DNA of 10,940 nucleotides from positions 1 to 10,940 of the forward strand of contig CAKZVG010000114.1 in NCBI GenBank assembly GCA_937921835.1, read 5' to 3'. Shown here piece by piece: positions 1 to 7,498 of the stretch. Position 1 is the first letter of the stretch. Each line of letters begins with the position of its first letter. The notes beneath the pieces are model-generated. The model saw nothing but the letters and a program-made list of their open reading frames with translations. It was not told the DNA's origin and ran no database searches. Source of the DNA: an uncultured Bryobacteraceae bacterium. GTDB taxonomy: Bacteria; Acidobacteriota; Terriglobia; Bryobacterales; Bryobacteraceae. The position numbers were made by a program, and so were the translations under genes.

Positions 1-1
1 C

Positions 2-955
2 CGCTACTTCGCCGTGGCCACGGCCGAAGAGGGCGTTTCGTTACGGCGCTTGGGGATCGGCGGAAGCATCCTGGTGCTGACCGGAATTCTGCCCTTTGAG
101 GAGGAAGCGCTGCTGGAATATGGCCTGACGCCGGTCGTGCACTCGGCCGCCGAACTGGCCTGGCTCGACCGCGTGGCGGCGCGCCGCCGGCGGCGGCTCC
201 GCTACCACTTCAAGTTGGATACCGGTCTCCACCGGTTGGGGAGCTGCGCCGGGTGGGAAGACGCGCGGCGGGCCATCGGCGCCGCCACGCATTGCGAGCT
301 GGAGGGGCTGATGAGCCATCTGGCATCCTCGGAGAGCTTCGGCGATGGCAGCTTCGAGGGCCAAGTGGCCGCCTTCGACTTGGCCTGCCGGCGCCTGGAG
401 CCGCTGCTGGGGCCGGCGGCGTACCTGCATCTGGCGAATTCGGCGGCCGTGCTTTACGGCCGCCGGAGCGCCTGGAAAAGCATGGTCCGGGCGGGACTCG
501 CCCTGTACGGTTATGTCGCTGCCGCGGCGGGCCCGGCGCCGCCGCCCCTGGCGGAGCTTCGCCCGGCGCTCACATGGAAAGCGCGCGTGCTGGCGGTAAA
601 GACCGTGGCGGCCGGCGAGACGGTCGGCTACGGAGGCACGTTCCGGGCGGCGGCCGACGCCCGGGTGGCGGTCGTGTCGGCCGGCTATGCTGACGGCTAC
701 CCCCACGCCCTGGGCAATCGCGGCAGCGTCCTGGTGGACGGGCAGACCGCGCCGGTGATTGGGGCGGTTTCGATGGACCTGCTCACGGTGGATGTCAGCG
801 GGCTCCGCGAACCGGCGCGCGGCGAAAGCGTCACGCTGCTCGGCGCCGAAGGCCGGGCCCGAATCGATGCGCGGGAACTGGCGCGGCGCGCGGGCACCAT
901 TCCCTACGTCATTCTGTGCGGCATCGGCGCCCGCGTAGCGCGGGTTTACGTCTAG
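2..955 (+). CDS. alr: Alanine racemase, 3' part (cut by window edge)
   Basis: PLP-dependent alanine racemase interconverts L- and D-alanine in the cytoplasm and supplies D-alanine for peptidoglycan. The frame is open to the left edge, starting with RYFAVATAEEG, a conserved early stretch of the family, so the GTG at 14 is internal and not the start. About 50 N-terminal residues, including the PLP-binding lysine motif, lie outside the window. Counting from the codon at 14, visible family landmarks are DTGLHRLG (residues 69-76), HLANSAA (139-145), VGYGGTF (204-210), the catalytic-tyrosine motif GYADGY with Tyr225, SMDLLTVDV (253-261) and the terminal PYVILCGIG. The visible length fits a protein of about 370 residues, and the C-terminal domain is intact. 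The flagellar gene fliD starts 55 bases downstream on the same strand but has no functional link. Confidence 0.96.
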   Translation, partial: RYFAVATAEEGVSLRRLGIGGSILVLTGILPFEEEALLEYGLTPVVHSAAELAWLDRVAARRRRRLRYHFKLDTGLHRLGSCAGWEDARRAIGAATHCELEGLMSHLASSESFGDGSFEGQVAAFDLACRRLEPLLGPAAYLHLANSAAVLYGRRSAWKSMVRAGLALYGYVAAAAGPAPPPLAELRPALTWKARVLAVKTVAAGETVGYGGTFRAAADARVAVVSAGYADGYPHALGNRGSVLVDGQTAPVIGAVSMDLLTVDVSGLREPARGESVTLLGAEGRARIDARELARRAGTIPYVILCGIGARVARVYV

Positions 956-983
956 CAGAATCTCTATTGCCGGCGGGCGGCGT

Positions 984-991
984 TCCGATAA
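984..991 (+). promoter_or_regulatory. Sigma-28-like -10 box before fliD
   Basis: TCCGATAA matches the flagellar sigma (FliA) -10 consensus GCCGATAA at seven of eight positions and lies 19 bases before the fliD start. This fits a short leader that still contains the GGGAGGG Shine-Dalgarno stretch at 1001-1007. No good TAAA-type -35 is visible at the usual distance, so the call rests on one box and on the gene being a typical late flagellar gene. Confidence 0.3.
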
Positions 992-1010
992 GACGGCTGA
1001 GGGAGGGTGT

Positions 1011-2687
1011 ATGAGCACCAGTCCGCTGCGCTTTACTGGCGTCAGCAGTTTCTCAAACGACCTGCAAATGGTGGTGGATCGCGCCGTCCAGATCGCTTCC
1101 CTGCCGGCCGTCGAGATGCAGAACCGGCAGGCGGAACTGTTGTCGAAGAAGACGCTGCTCGGCGGGCTGTCGGCCGACGTGGGGGCGCTTGCCAGAAGCC
1201 TCGCCGCGCTGGGATCTCTGGGGAGCGCCAAAGGGGTAAGTGCAAGCAGTTCCGACGGCAGCCGGGTCAGCGTGACCGCCAGTCCGTCGGCTGCTCCCGG
1301 AACGTACACCGTCAGCGAGATCACATCCCTGGCCGCGGCGGCCTCGGCCACCACCGCGGCCGGCTACGCCAACCCCGGCGCGGCCGAGGTGGCCCCCGGA
1401 GGGACGCTCGAGCTGGCGGTGGGCCACGATCGTTACCTGATCGACCTGTCGGGCGCGGGCCGGAACAACCTCAATGGACTGCGCGACGCGATCAACGCGC
1501 TCGGCGCCGGGGTCACGGCGACGGTGCTCAACACCGGCACGGGCGAGACGCCCTACTACCTCTCGATCTCCTCCAACAGCACCGGGCGCAAGACCCTGGA
1601 ACTGCGCGCCACGGCCGGGCAAAGCGGGACCAACCTGCTGGCCGGCGCCGCTGCCGCGGGCGAAGCGGTTTACTCCTCCGAGCAGGGCTTCGCCACCCGC
1701 GGCGCAACGGCTGTCTCCGCCGACGGCGCCATGCAACTGGTGGTGGGCGGGGTGGCCTACGCGCTCGATCTCACCGGAGCGAACCATCTTGACGGGCTGC
1801 GCGCGGCGATCGACGCCTCGGGCGCGGGAGTGACGGCGGCGGTGATCGACACCGGCGCGGCGGTTGACCGTTACCGGTTGTCGATTACGGCTCCGGGCGG
1901 ACAGACGGTCGAGCTTCGGGAGACCGCCGATGAGCCGGCGACCAATATCCTTACCGCCGCGCACCTGGGCGCGGACGCCAGCTTCAAGTTGAACGGCCTG
2001 CCGGTCACCAAGGCCGGCAACACCGTTTCGGGAGTGATTCCCGGCGTGACTCTCAACCTGCTCGGCGTCACCGGGCCGGGGCAGGAGATCACCATTTCCC
2101 TGGCCTCGGACCGGGGAGCGCTGGCGGCGGAACTGGGCGCCTTCGTCTCGGCCTACAACCGCGTCGCCGAGGCGGTGAACGCGCAGATCGGCAAGGACGC
2201 CGGGCTGTTGAGCGGGGATCCGATCATCCGCCAGGTCCAAAGCCAACTGCGGGCGCTGACGGCTTACAGCACCGGCGGCGAGATCGCTAGCCTGTTCGAT
2301 CTCGGCATCGAGTTGGACTCGGCCGGCAGAATGTCGCTCAACCGGGACGTGTTCGACTCGCTCTCCAACTTCCAGATCGCGGCCGCCTTCGAATTCCTGG
2401 GGAGCGCCACCAGCGGACTGGGCGCCTTCTCGCAGAGCTTCGCCCAGATCAGCGACCCGGTTTCGGGCTTCATCCGGATCCAGACGGCGCGCTACGACGA
2501 GGCCGACGCCCGCCTGGAGCAGCAGATCTCGGAGTTGACCGGGCGCGTGAACACGATGCAGGCCGGCCTGCTGGCGCGAATTCAGCAGGCCGATTCGCTG
2601 CTGGCCTCGCTCGAATCGCAGCGGTCGATGCTGAACGCCAGCCTGGAGAGCCTCAACATGGTCCTGTATGGCCGGAGAGACCGTTAG
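1011..2687 (+). CDS. fliD: Flagellar hook-associated protein 2 / filament cap FliD
   Basis: FliD is exported through the flagellar type III apparatus and forms the cap at the filament tip under which flagellin assembles. The 558-residue product has the typical layout. An N-terminal segment (about residues 8-105) includes the family-like start GVSSFSNDLQMVVDRAV and a PGTYTVSEI strand. The middle is variable, and a FliD C-terminal region (about 320-556) starts near SFKLNGLPV, contains FVSAYNRVAEAVN and LSGDP, and ends in a long alpha-helical coiled coil (about 494-550) rich in E, Q, L and A. There is no Sec signal peptide, as expected for flagellar export. The middle holds two homologous 75-80-residue units, described separately. 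The ATG is preceded by GGGAGGG at about five bases. The next gene overlaps or abuts the stop codon. FliS, which often follows fliD, is absent here. Confidence 0.93.
   Translation: MSTSPLRFTGVSSFSNDLQMVVDRAVQIASLPAVEMQNRQAELLSKKTLLGGLSADVGALARSLAALGSLGSAKGVSASSSDGSRVSVTASPSAAPGTYTVSEITSLAAAASATTAAGYANPGAAEVAPGGTLELAVGHDRYLIDLSGAGRNNLNGLRDAINALGAGVTATVLNTGTGETPYYLSISSNSTGRKTLELRATAGQSGTNLLAGAAAAGEAVYSSEQGFATRGATAVSADGAMQLVVGGVAYALDLTGANHLDGLRAAIDASGAGVTAAVIDTGAAVDRYRLSITAPGGQTVELRETADEPATNILTAAHLGADASFKLNGLPVTKAGNTVSGVIPGVTLNLLGVTGPGQEITISLASDRGALAAELGAFVSAYNRVAEAVNAQIGKDAGLLSGDPIIRQVQSQLRALTAYSTGGEIASLFDLGIELDSAGRMSLNRDVFDSLSNFQIAAAFEFLGSATSGLGAFSQSFAQISDPVSGFIRIQTARYDEADARLEQQISELTGRVNTMQAGLLARIQQADSLLASLESQRSMLNASLESLNMVLYGRRDR
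1404..1952 (+). repeat. Internal domain duplication in fliD
   Basis: Residues about 132-210 and 240-314 of FliD are two copies of one unit. Each begins with a beta-strand pair (LELAVG..RYLIDLSGA and MQLVVGGVAYALDLTGA) and continues with NGLRDAINALGAGVTATV or DGLRAAIDASGAGVTAAV, then a TG turn, YxLSI, and an ELR.TA.....TN.L ending. Roughly half of the aligned residues are identical by eye. The DNA copies are clearly diverged (for example, different codons for GLR and AGV), so this is an old duplication. The pattern resembles flagellin 'IN'-type surface domains. Confidence 0.8.
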
Positions 2688-3132
2688 CGTGGAGTCCCGC
2701 CGGCCCCCATCGGGAGCGCGCGCTGCGCATCCCTCGCCTCCATCGCCAACCCCTGATCCCTCCGCGAAACAGGGGCCGGAGGCGCCGGCCGCCGCTCTGA
2801 TCGCAAGGATTGGGACGCTCACAGGCCGTATGGCGCAGGCCGGCGAGGGCGAGTGGGAAAGCCTCGAAGCGTGCCTGGCCGAACGGAATGAAGCGCTGGA
2901 GGCGCTGGCGCGGCTGGTCCCGCTCCTTGCTCCGGACGCCATTCCGCCGGAGCAGGCCGCCATCTTGCGGGCGGCCGCCGTTCAAGGGGAAGAACTGGCG
3001 GGAAGGCTGCGGCAGGCGCGCTCAGAGCTGGTCACGCAACTGAGGGCGTCGATGCGCCAGGCGGCGTTGGCCCGCTCTCTGGCCGGCCCGGCGCCGGGCG
3101 GCGCGGCCCGGCTGCTGAATTGTGAAGGATAG
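2668..3132 (+). CDS. FliT-like small flagellar export chaperone (putative)
   Basis: This small, acidic-helical protein of 154 residues (147 if started at GTG 2689) directly follows fliD. Residues 1-40 are low-complexity, rich in Pro, Ala and Ser. Residues about 42-140 are almost wholly helical in pattern, with a segment EWESLEACLAERNEALEALARL (shown in part: ERNEALEAL) reminiscent of the FliT/FlgN class. These chaperones bind the C-terminus of FliD or other hook-associated proteins and deliver them to the export gate. The ATG at 2668 overlaps fliD by 20 bases and lacks a Shine-Dalgarno sequence. The in-frame GTG at 2689, one base past the fliD stop, has GGAGAG nine bases before it and may be the true start. 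Either arrangement suggests translational coupling to fliD. The assignment rests on position, size and helical pattern, because the family is poorly conserved. Confidence 0.6.
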   Translation: MAGETVSVESRRPPSGARAAHPSPPSPTPDPSAKQGPEAPAAALIARIGTLTGRMAQAGEGEWESLEACLAERNEALEALARLVPLLAPDAIPPEQAAILRAAAVQGEELAGRLRQARSELVTQLRASMRQAALARSLAGPAPGGAARLLNCEG

Positions 3133-3195
3133 GCCCCGTATCCGGGCCGGCCGCCGCCCACCCGGGCCCGCGTCTCCGCCGCACCCGCTCGGGGA

Positions 3196-3204
3196 TGCTA
3201 AAAT
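3196..3204 (+). promoter_or_regulatory. Extended -10 promoter candidate before HPt gene
   Basis: TGCTAAAAT fits the extended -10 pattern TGnTATAAT with one mismatch in the hexamer. It stands in a short AT-rich island (AAAATATA) within otherwise GC-rich DNA. No -35 is recognisable at 17 bases. The implied leader to the HPt start is about 120 bases. Confidence 0.35.
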
Positions 3205-3246
3205 ATACGAGTTAGTCCGTACCGGGGCGGTTTTTTCCCGGAACCT

Positions 3247-3254
3247 GCCGATAG
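3247..3254 (+). promoter_or_regulatory. Sigma-28-like -10 box before HPt gene
   Basis: GCCGATAG matches the FliA -10 consensus GCCGATAA at seven of eight positions. Upstream, GGTTT within 3229-3233 could be the right half of a TAAAGTTT-type -35, with a 13-base spacer that is slightly long. If real, the HPt gene would be a late flagellar gene with a leader of about 70 bases. It lies just after a CCGGG...CCCGG dyad with six T in its loop (3223-3242). Confidence 0.3.
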
Positions 3255-3330
3255 AGTATCCAGAGGACGGTCCCGTGCGGACGCCCCGGCCGTTCCCCTG
3301 TTCGACAATCCGTGTTCTCCGGAGGCGGGT

Positions 3331-3687
3331 ATGAGCTTTGCGAAGCAGCTTGTGAACCTCGATCGAGCCATCGCGCTTGAGCGCGTGGGCGGAGATGCCG
3401 CCCTGTTGCGGGAGATCGTAGCGCTCTTCCTCGAAGAGTACCCGGTTCTGCTTGGGGAGATCCGCTCAGCCCTGGATGCCGCCGATCCGGTCCGGCTGGA
3501 ACGCGCCGCCCACACCCTGAAAGGCTCGGCCGGCAACTTCGGCGCCGAGAGCGCCGTGCAGGCCGCGCTTCACCTGGAGACCCTGGGCCGCACGCGGAAT
3601 CTCGGCCCGGCCGAGGAGGCCTGGCAACGCTTGCGGAACGAAATGGCTTTGCTCCATCCCGCGCTGGCCGAACTCCTCCGGGAGTAG
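3331..3687 (+). CDS. Single-domain histidine phosphotransfer (HPt) protein
   Basis: HPt proteins carry phosphoryl groups between receiver domains and histidine kinases in multistep phosphorelays. All 118 residues form one HPt four-helix domain. The phospho-accepting motif is AAHTLKGSAGNFGA with His61, followed by an LE.LGR segment at about 83-88. The N-terminal helix contains ALLREIVALFLEEYP, which is typical of the family. There are no receiver, kinase or membrane segments. The ATG has GGAGG five bases upstream. The gene is about 200 bases from the flagellar fliD pair and on the same strand, and no kinase or response regulator gene is visible, so its partners must be encoded elsewhere. A role in motility or chemotaxis signalling is possible from position only. 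Confidence 0.9.
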   Translation: MSFAKQLVNLDRAIALERVGGDAALLREIVALFLEEYPVLLGEIRSALDAADPVRLERAAHTLKGSAGNFGAESAVQAALHLETLGRTRNLGPAEEAWQRLRNEMALLHPALAELLRE

Positions 3688-3722
3688 CTCCGCCGCCAGC
3701 GGCTCAAGTCTGTTTGGGCCGA

Positions 3723-3731
3723 TGTTATAAT
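3723..3731 (+). promoter_or_regulatory. Extended -10 promoter of tRNA-Glu
   Basis: TGTTATAAT is a perfect extended -10 element, with transcription expected near 3738, seven bases before the mature tRNA 5' end. At the 17-base spacing the hexamer is CTCAAG, which is not a -35, so the extended -10 seems to carry the promoter. Confidence 0.75.
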
Positions 3732-3744
3732 CATTAGGGTCCAA

Positions 3745-3819
3745 GGCGCTATCGTCTAAGGGTTAGGACGGAGCCCTCTCAAGGCTCAAATACGGGTTCG
3801 AATCCCGTTAGCGCTACCA
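3745..3819 (+). tRNA. tRNA-Glu (anticodon CUC), CCA encoded
   Basis: The full cloverleaf folds by hand. Acceptor arm 3745-3751 pairs with 3809-3815. The D arm is GTCT/GGAC, and anticodon stem GAGCC/GGCTC encloses the loop CTCTCAA with anticodon CTC at 3778-3780. The variable loop is four bases, and the T arm is ACGGG/CCCGT around TTCGAAT. The discriminator is A3816 and the CCA end is encoded (3817-3819). It reads GAG codons. The first acceptor pair is G1-U72, a wobble instead of the usual G-C. A short open frame on the opposite strand through the tRNA (containing TGFEPVF) is an artefact commonly seen across tRNA genes. Confidence 0.97.
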
Positions 3820-4169
3820 TGGAATCAAACCGTGGACGATGCGCTCGCGCGCGCCCGCGGCGGTGTCGATCCGGCAGGGGCGGGGTTCCACATTGCCTGC
3901 CGGTGGAATTCCTCCCATTTCCGCTCTGCCTCCTCGTCCTGACCGTGCATCGCATGGAAAAAGAGACGGCCGCCGTCAAGTTGCGCGAACCGCGCCCAAG
4001 CCGCTCGGAGACCGCTGGCAGTGGCGCGCCGTTCGCCAGCGGGCGCTCGGCGCGGCAGCAGGTGCCCGGCGGCCCAGCGATCCACGCCGCTGCCGGCTTT
4101 GGCCACTCGGCGTCCGGGATCAGCAGGAACCGGGGCGGCTCGGGTTCCTGGACACCACGGGGCAGGGGC
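3820..4169. other. 350-base stretch without a convincing gene
   Basis: This region lies between the tRNA 3' end and the 3' end of the - strand receptor gene, so two transcription units converge on it. No intrinsic terminator with a T tract was found for either. On the - strand, the receptor's own reading frame stays open after its stop codon down to 3825. A GTG at 4106 would give 93 residues, including a plausible segment with HAMHGQDEEAERKWEEFH. There is no Shine-Dalgarno sequence before that GTG. In another - frame, the stretch FLLIPDAEWPKPAAAW also looks protein-like. This could be a small orphan gene, a frameshifted remnant, or chance openness in GC-rich DNA. I do not call a gene. Confidence 0.5.
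4124..4150 (-). repeat. Perfect 8-bp hairpin just after the receptor gene
   Basis: CAGGAACC and GGTTCCTG form a perfect 8-bp inverted repeat around an 11-base loop, about 20 bases past the receptor stop codon. No T-run follows on the - strand. It could stabilise the 3' end of the mRNA or act with Rho, but it does not meet the form of an intrinsic terminator. Confidence 0.4.
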
Positions 4170-7100
4170 CTAGAACACGATTCGTAAGCCAAGCTGCATG
4201 GTGCGCGGATCCGTGGCGCCGCCGATCGTGCCGAAGTTGGCCGCGCCGAGGGCCCGGTTGGGAAGAGTGAAATCGGGATGGTTGAAAGCGTTGAACATAT
4301 CCAGCCGGAGCTGAACGTAACGCCCTTCGCCTTGACCGAGCACGAAGTTCTTGTTGATGGCGAAATCGAAGTTGATGCGTCCGTCGGCCCGCACCACGCC
4401 GCGTCCCGCGTTGCCGAAGGTGTACGCGGCGGGATTGGAGAAGGCATCGGTGTCGAACCAGCGGTTCACGTTGCGCTCGGCGGTGGGCAGGTTCGGGTTC
4501 CGCAGAATGTTGGCGCGGTTGGCCCCGGCTGAGAAGACGTTGGTGTTGTTGGTCTGGGTGGTGACGGTGAAAGGACCGCCGCTCTGCAAGCTGGAGATGG
4601 ACCCCAGCGTCCAGCCGCCCAGCACCTGGGCCAGCGGGCCGCCCGTCAGCCACTTGCGCCCTTTGCCCCAGGGCAGATCGTAGGTGGAGCTCCAGACGAA
4701 GCGGTGAATGATGTCCAGCGAGTCGGGTCCCTTGTCCAGCCGCCGGTTGTAGAGGTCCATGTACTGCTGGTTGTCGCCCAGCGTGCCGGCCGTGTTGGCG
4801 GTGTCGCCGATGGCGCGCGCGAAGGTGTATCCGGCCAGGAAGCTCAGCCCGTGCGAGAAGCGTTTCTCGGCGCGGATTGTCCCGGCATGGTAGTTGTTCG
4901 ACCCGAGCGTCGCCGAGAGCACGCTCACGTTGTTGAACTGCGGATAGGGCCGCTTCACCTGGGCGTTGCCCGGCCCGGCTTCCTCCACCCGCACCTGGTT
5001 GATGTTCATGCTGCCGTTGGGGAGTTTGCGGCTCATGTTGGAGTTGTAGCGGACCTCCACCAGCAGGCTGCCGGGAAGCTGGCGTTGAATTCCCAGGTTG
5101 ACGTGCTGGGCGTAACCGGTGCGCCGGTTGCGCTCGTAGAAGGTCACGTTGGTGGTGGCCCGCTCGCCCACGCGCACCGCGCCGAAGGAGTCGTTCAGCG
5201 GCTGCTTGGTGAGATCGACGCCCGGCCCGGCCTTGAGATAATGGGCGGGAGTCACGCCGTTGTCGGGCGAGGTCGTCGCCGCGGAGAGTTCGAAACCGAG
5301 CGTGGCGGCGTTGGCGGAGGCCTGCGGCCCTTCGAAGAAAATGCCGTAGCCGCCGCGCATCACCCAGTGGTCGGAGCCGAAGATCTTCCAGGCGAAGCCG
5401 AAGCGCGGTCCGAGATTATTCCAGTCGGTCTCGTAGGGCGCGCTCGGCCAGCCGTTGACGCCGCTGAACTTCACTACCCCCGGCGTCCCCGAAACCGGAT
5501 TGATCTGGTAGCGGTCGAAGCTGTTGGTGCGGTTGTTCTTGTCCATCACCGGGCCATCGGTTTCAAAGCGCAGGCCGAGGTTCAAGGTAAGATTCCTGGT
5601 GATTCTCCAGTCGTCCTGGACAAAGCCGGCGTAGTAATAGCTGTAGCGGTCCAGATACTCGGTCTCGCGCAGGCTGAAGGCGTTTACGAAACCGAGCATG
5701 TAGGAGGCGTAGGCGAAACCGGTGGCGGTGTTCCCCGGCAGTCCCGACCCGGTGGGAGCGAAATTGTACTGTCCACTGATGATCGCCCGCTGGATGTCGG
5801 CGTTGATGCCCTTGCGCCACTCACCGCCGAACTTCACGACGTGACTGCCTCTCACCCAGGTCCAGCTATTGGTGATCTGGTGCTGCCGGATCGGGTTCTG
5901 GAAGCGTTCCTGGCTGGAGCCGAGGTTGGCCATGCCGGCCACCACGATGGCCGGGAACGCATCGTTGGAAACGCCCGGCAGCCCCACCTTCTGCACCACT
6001 CCGCTTCCCAGCCCGGCGCTGTTGGCGTACCAGGTGCGGTTGCTGAAGGAGTAACCCAGGTCGGCGATCAGGTTCGGACTGACGGTGTGCGTGTCTTTGA
6101 AGAAGTAGGACGACTCCCAGCGGGTGGGCGAGATGGGAAATCGCGGGTCTCCCACCGTTCCGGGGTAGTTACTCGTGTACTTATAAGGATCGCGGTTATA
6201 GACGAACCGGAAGTACATGCGGTTGGCGTCGCTGAGCACGTGGTCCACGCGCGAGGTCACGTTGTCGCGCGTGAACTTGTTAGCGATGTTGCCGGCGAAG
6301 TTCTGCGCCCCCGCCAGATTGGTCGGCGGGCGGTTGGGCTTCGGCCAGTACTCGGCGAGGGCCCTGGCGACCGGGTCGAGCCGGTTGGCGGGGATGAGAT
6401 TGCCGGGGAAGGCGTCGCGAACCACTCTGCCGCTCAGCGTGCGCGTCGTGGCGGGATCATAGATGGGGATCAGGACGCCGCGCGCGTTCAGGGTCTGCGA
6501 GAAATCGCCGGCGGTCTGCTGGGCGGTGGGCAGCGTCATGATCTCCGTAATCCCCTGCGATTTCCGGGTGCCCTCGTAGCCGGTGAAGAAGTGCGTACGG
6601 TTCTTGATGACCGGTCCGCCGATGGTGGCGCCGAACAGGTTGTAACGCAGGGGCGCCTTGATCTTGCGGGTGCCTTCGGTGGGGGCGAAGAAGCCCGCCG
6701 CGTCCATCCGGTCGTTGCGGAAGAACTCGAACCCCGAGCCGTGGAACTCGTTGGTGCCCGACTTGGTGGTGCTCATCAGGACGCCGCTCGCCGAGCCGCC
6801 ATACTCCGCCGCATAGCCGTTCTGCACCACGCGGAACTCCTTGATCACCTCCACCGGCGGGTCGATATCCACCTGCGCGCTGGCCATGCGGATGTTCTGG
6901 ATGTTTCCGCCGTCGAGCAGATACGTGCTCTGGTAGGCGCGCCCGCCGGCCACCGCGAAGCGCGGCTTGGCGTCGCCCGCGTAGTCGAGGAAAACCACGT
7001 CCGAGGACAAGCGCACCAGTTCGAGCGCGCGGCGTCCGCCGAGCGGCATGTCGCCCACCGTGCGGCTGTCGATGAACTGGTCGATGGTCGATTGCGCGCT

Positions 7101-7475
7101 TTGCAGCAGCGGGGCTTCGCCGGTGACGGTGATGGTCTCCGTGACGCCGCCGACCTCCAGCGCGATATTCAGCGCCAGCACCTGCGACGTCTCGATGACG
7201 ATGCCCTTGCGCGAGTAGGTTTTGAATCCTTGCGCCGAGGCGGTGATGGTATAGGGACCTGGAATGAGGAACGGCAGAACGTACAGACCGGCCTCGTTGG
7301 ACTGGGCGCGCGTGCGCACGCCGGTTTCTTCGTTAATCGCGAGGACCTCGACGCCGGGAATCACCGCGCCGTCGGGATCGCTGACGGTTCCGCTGATGCG
7401 TCCCTGCGCGGTCTGCGCGGACAGAACCGCCGGTGCCAGCGCCAGCAGGACAAGACACAAGATCCAACGTTTCAT
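4170..7475 (-). CDS. Oar-like TonB-dependent outer-membrane receptor with carboxypeptidase-regulatory-like domain
   Basis: This 1,101-residue outer-membrane protein is of the type expanded in acidobacteria and related to myxobacterial Oar. Residues 1-20 form a Sec signal peptide (MKRW, a Leu/Ala-rich core, then VLSA before QTAQ). Residues about 25-110 are a carboxypeptidase-regulatory-like beta-sandwich (GRISGTVSDPDGAVIPGVEV, GLYVLPFLIPGPYTITA). A plug domain follows (about 115-240, VTETITVTGEAPLLQ to EYGGSASGVLMSTTKSGTN). The rest is a 22-strand-type beta-barrel with many aromatic and Asn/Gly-rich strands, ending in LGLRIVF with the terminal Phe typical of outer-membrane barrels. Such receptors import large ligands, often glycans or peptides, using TonB energy, but the substrate cannot be read from the sequence. 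No SusD-like partner or polysaccharide hydrolase is adjacent. The ATG has AGAGGTG eight bases upstream. An antisense frame of more than 1,000 codons covers it and is a composition artefact. Confidence 0.93.
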   Translation of the reverse strand: MKRWILCLVLLALAPAVLSAQTAQGRISGTVSDPDGAVIPGVEVLAINEETGVRTRAQSNEAGLYVLPFLIPGPYTITASAQGFKTYSRKGIVIETSQVLALNIALEVGGVTETITVTGEAPLLQSAQSTIDQFIDSRTVGDMPLGGRRALELVRLSSDVVFLDYAGDAKPRFAVAGGRAYQSTYLLDGGNIQNIRMASAQVDIDPPVEVIKEFRVVQNGYAAEYGGSASGVLMSTTKSGTNEFHGSGFEFFRNDRMDAAGFFAPTEGTRKIKAPLRYNLFGATIGGPVIKNRTHFFTGYEGTRKSQGITEIMTLPTAQQTAGDFSQTLNARGVLIPIYDPATTRTLSGRVVRDAFPGNLIPANRLDPVARALAEYWPKPNRPPTNLAGAQNFAGNIANKFTRDNVTSRVDHVLSDANRMYFRFVYNRDPYKYTSNYPGTVGDPRFPISPTRWESSYFFKDTHTVSPNLIADLGYSFSNRTWYANSAGLGSGVVQKVGLPGVSNDAFPAIVVAGMANLGSSQERFQNPIRQHQITNSWTWVRGSHVVKFGGEWRKGINADIQRAIISGQYNFAPTGSGLPGNTATGFAYASYMLGFVNAFSLRETEYLDRYSYYYAGFVQDDWRITRNLTLNLGLRFETDGPVMDKNNRTNSFDRYQINPVSGTPGVVKFSGVNGWPSAPYETDWNNLGPRFGFAWKIFGSDHWVMRGGYGIFFEGPQASANAATLGFELSAATTSPDNGVTPAHYLKAGPGVDLTKQPLNDSFGAVRVGERATTNVTFYERNRRTGYAQHVNLGIQRQLPGSLLVEVRYNSNMSRKLPNGSMNINQVRVEEAGPGNAQVKRPYPQFNNVSVLSATLGSNNYHAGTIRAEKRFSHGLSFLAGYTFARAIGDTANTAGTLGDNQQYMDLYNRRLDKGPDSLDIIHRFVWSSTYDLPWGKGRKWLTGGPLAQVLGGWTLGSISSLQSGGPFTVTTQTNNTNVFSAGANRANILRNPNLPTAERNVNRWFDTDAFSNPAAYTFGNAGRGVVRADGRINFDFAINKNFVLGQGEGRYVQLRLDMFNAFNHPDFTLPNRALGAANFGTIGGATDPRTMQLGLRIVF

Positions 7476-7498
7476 CGACGAGACACCTCTATTTGCGG

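Noticed and set aside
1053..2963. 636-codon - strand open frame opposite fliD
   Set aside because: It is a mirror artefact of high GC at third positions, Arg/Gly/Ala-rich with no recognisable motif, and fliD is clear on the other strand.
3223..3242. CCGGG...CCCGG dyad with a six-T loop as terminator of the flagellar genes
   Set aside because: The T-run is in the loop and not after the stem, so it is not an intrinsic terminator on either strand.
3122..3334. 70-codon + strand frame between the FliT-like gene and the HPt gene
   Set aside because: Arg/Pro-rich with no Shine-Dalgarno sequence and no motif. It runs through the promoter region and overlaps the HPt start.
3815..3838. CCATGG...CCGTGG as terminator after the tRNA
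   Set aside because: The stem is short and imperfect, and no T tract follows.
3779..4447. 222-codon - strand frame running from inside the receptor gene into the tRNA, ending TGFEPVFEP
   Set aside because: The ending is the known false translation across tRNA genes. The start lies inside the receptor gene in another frame.
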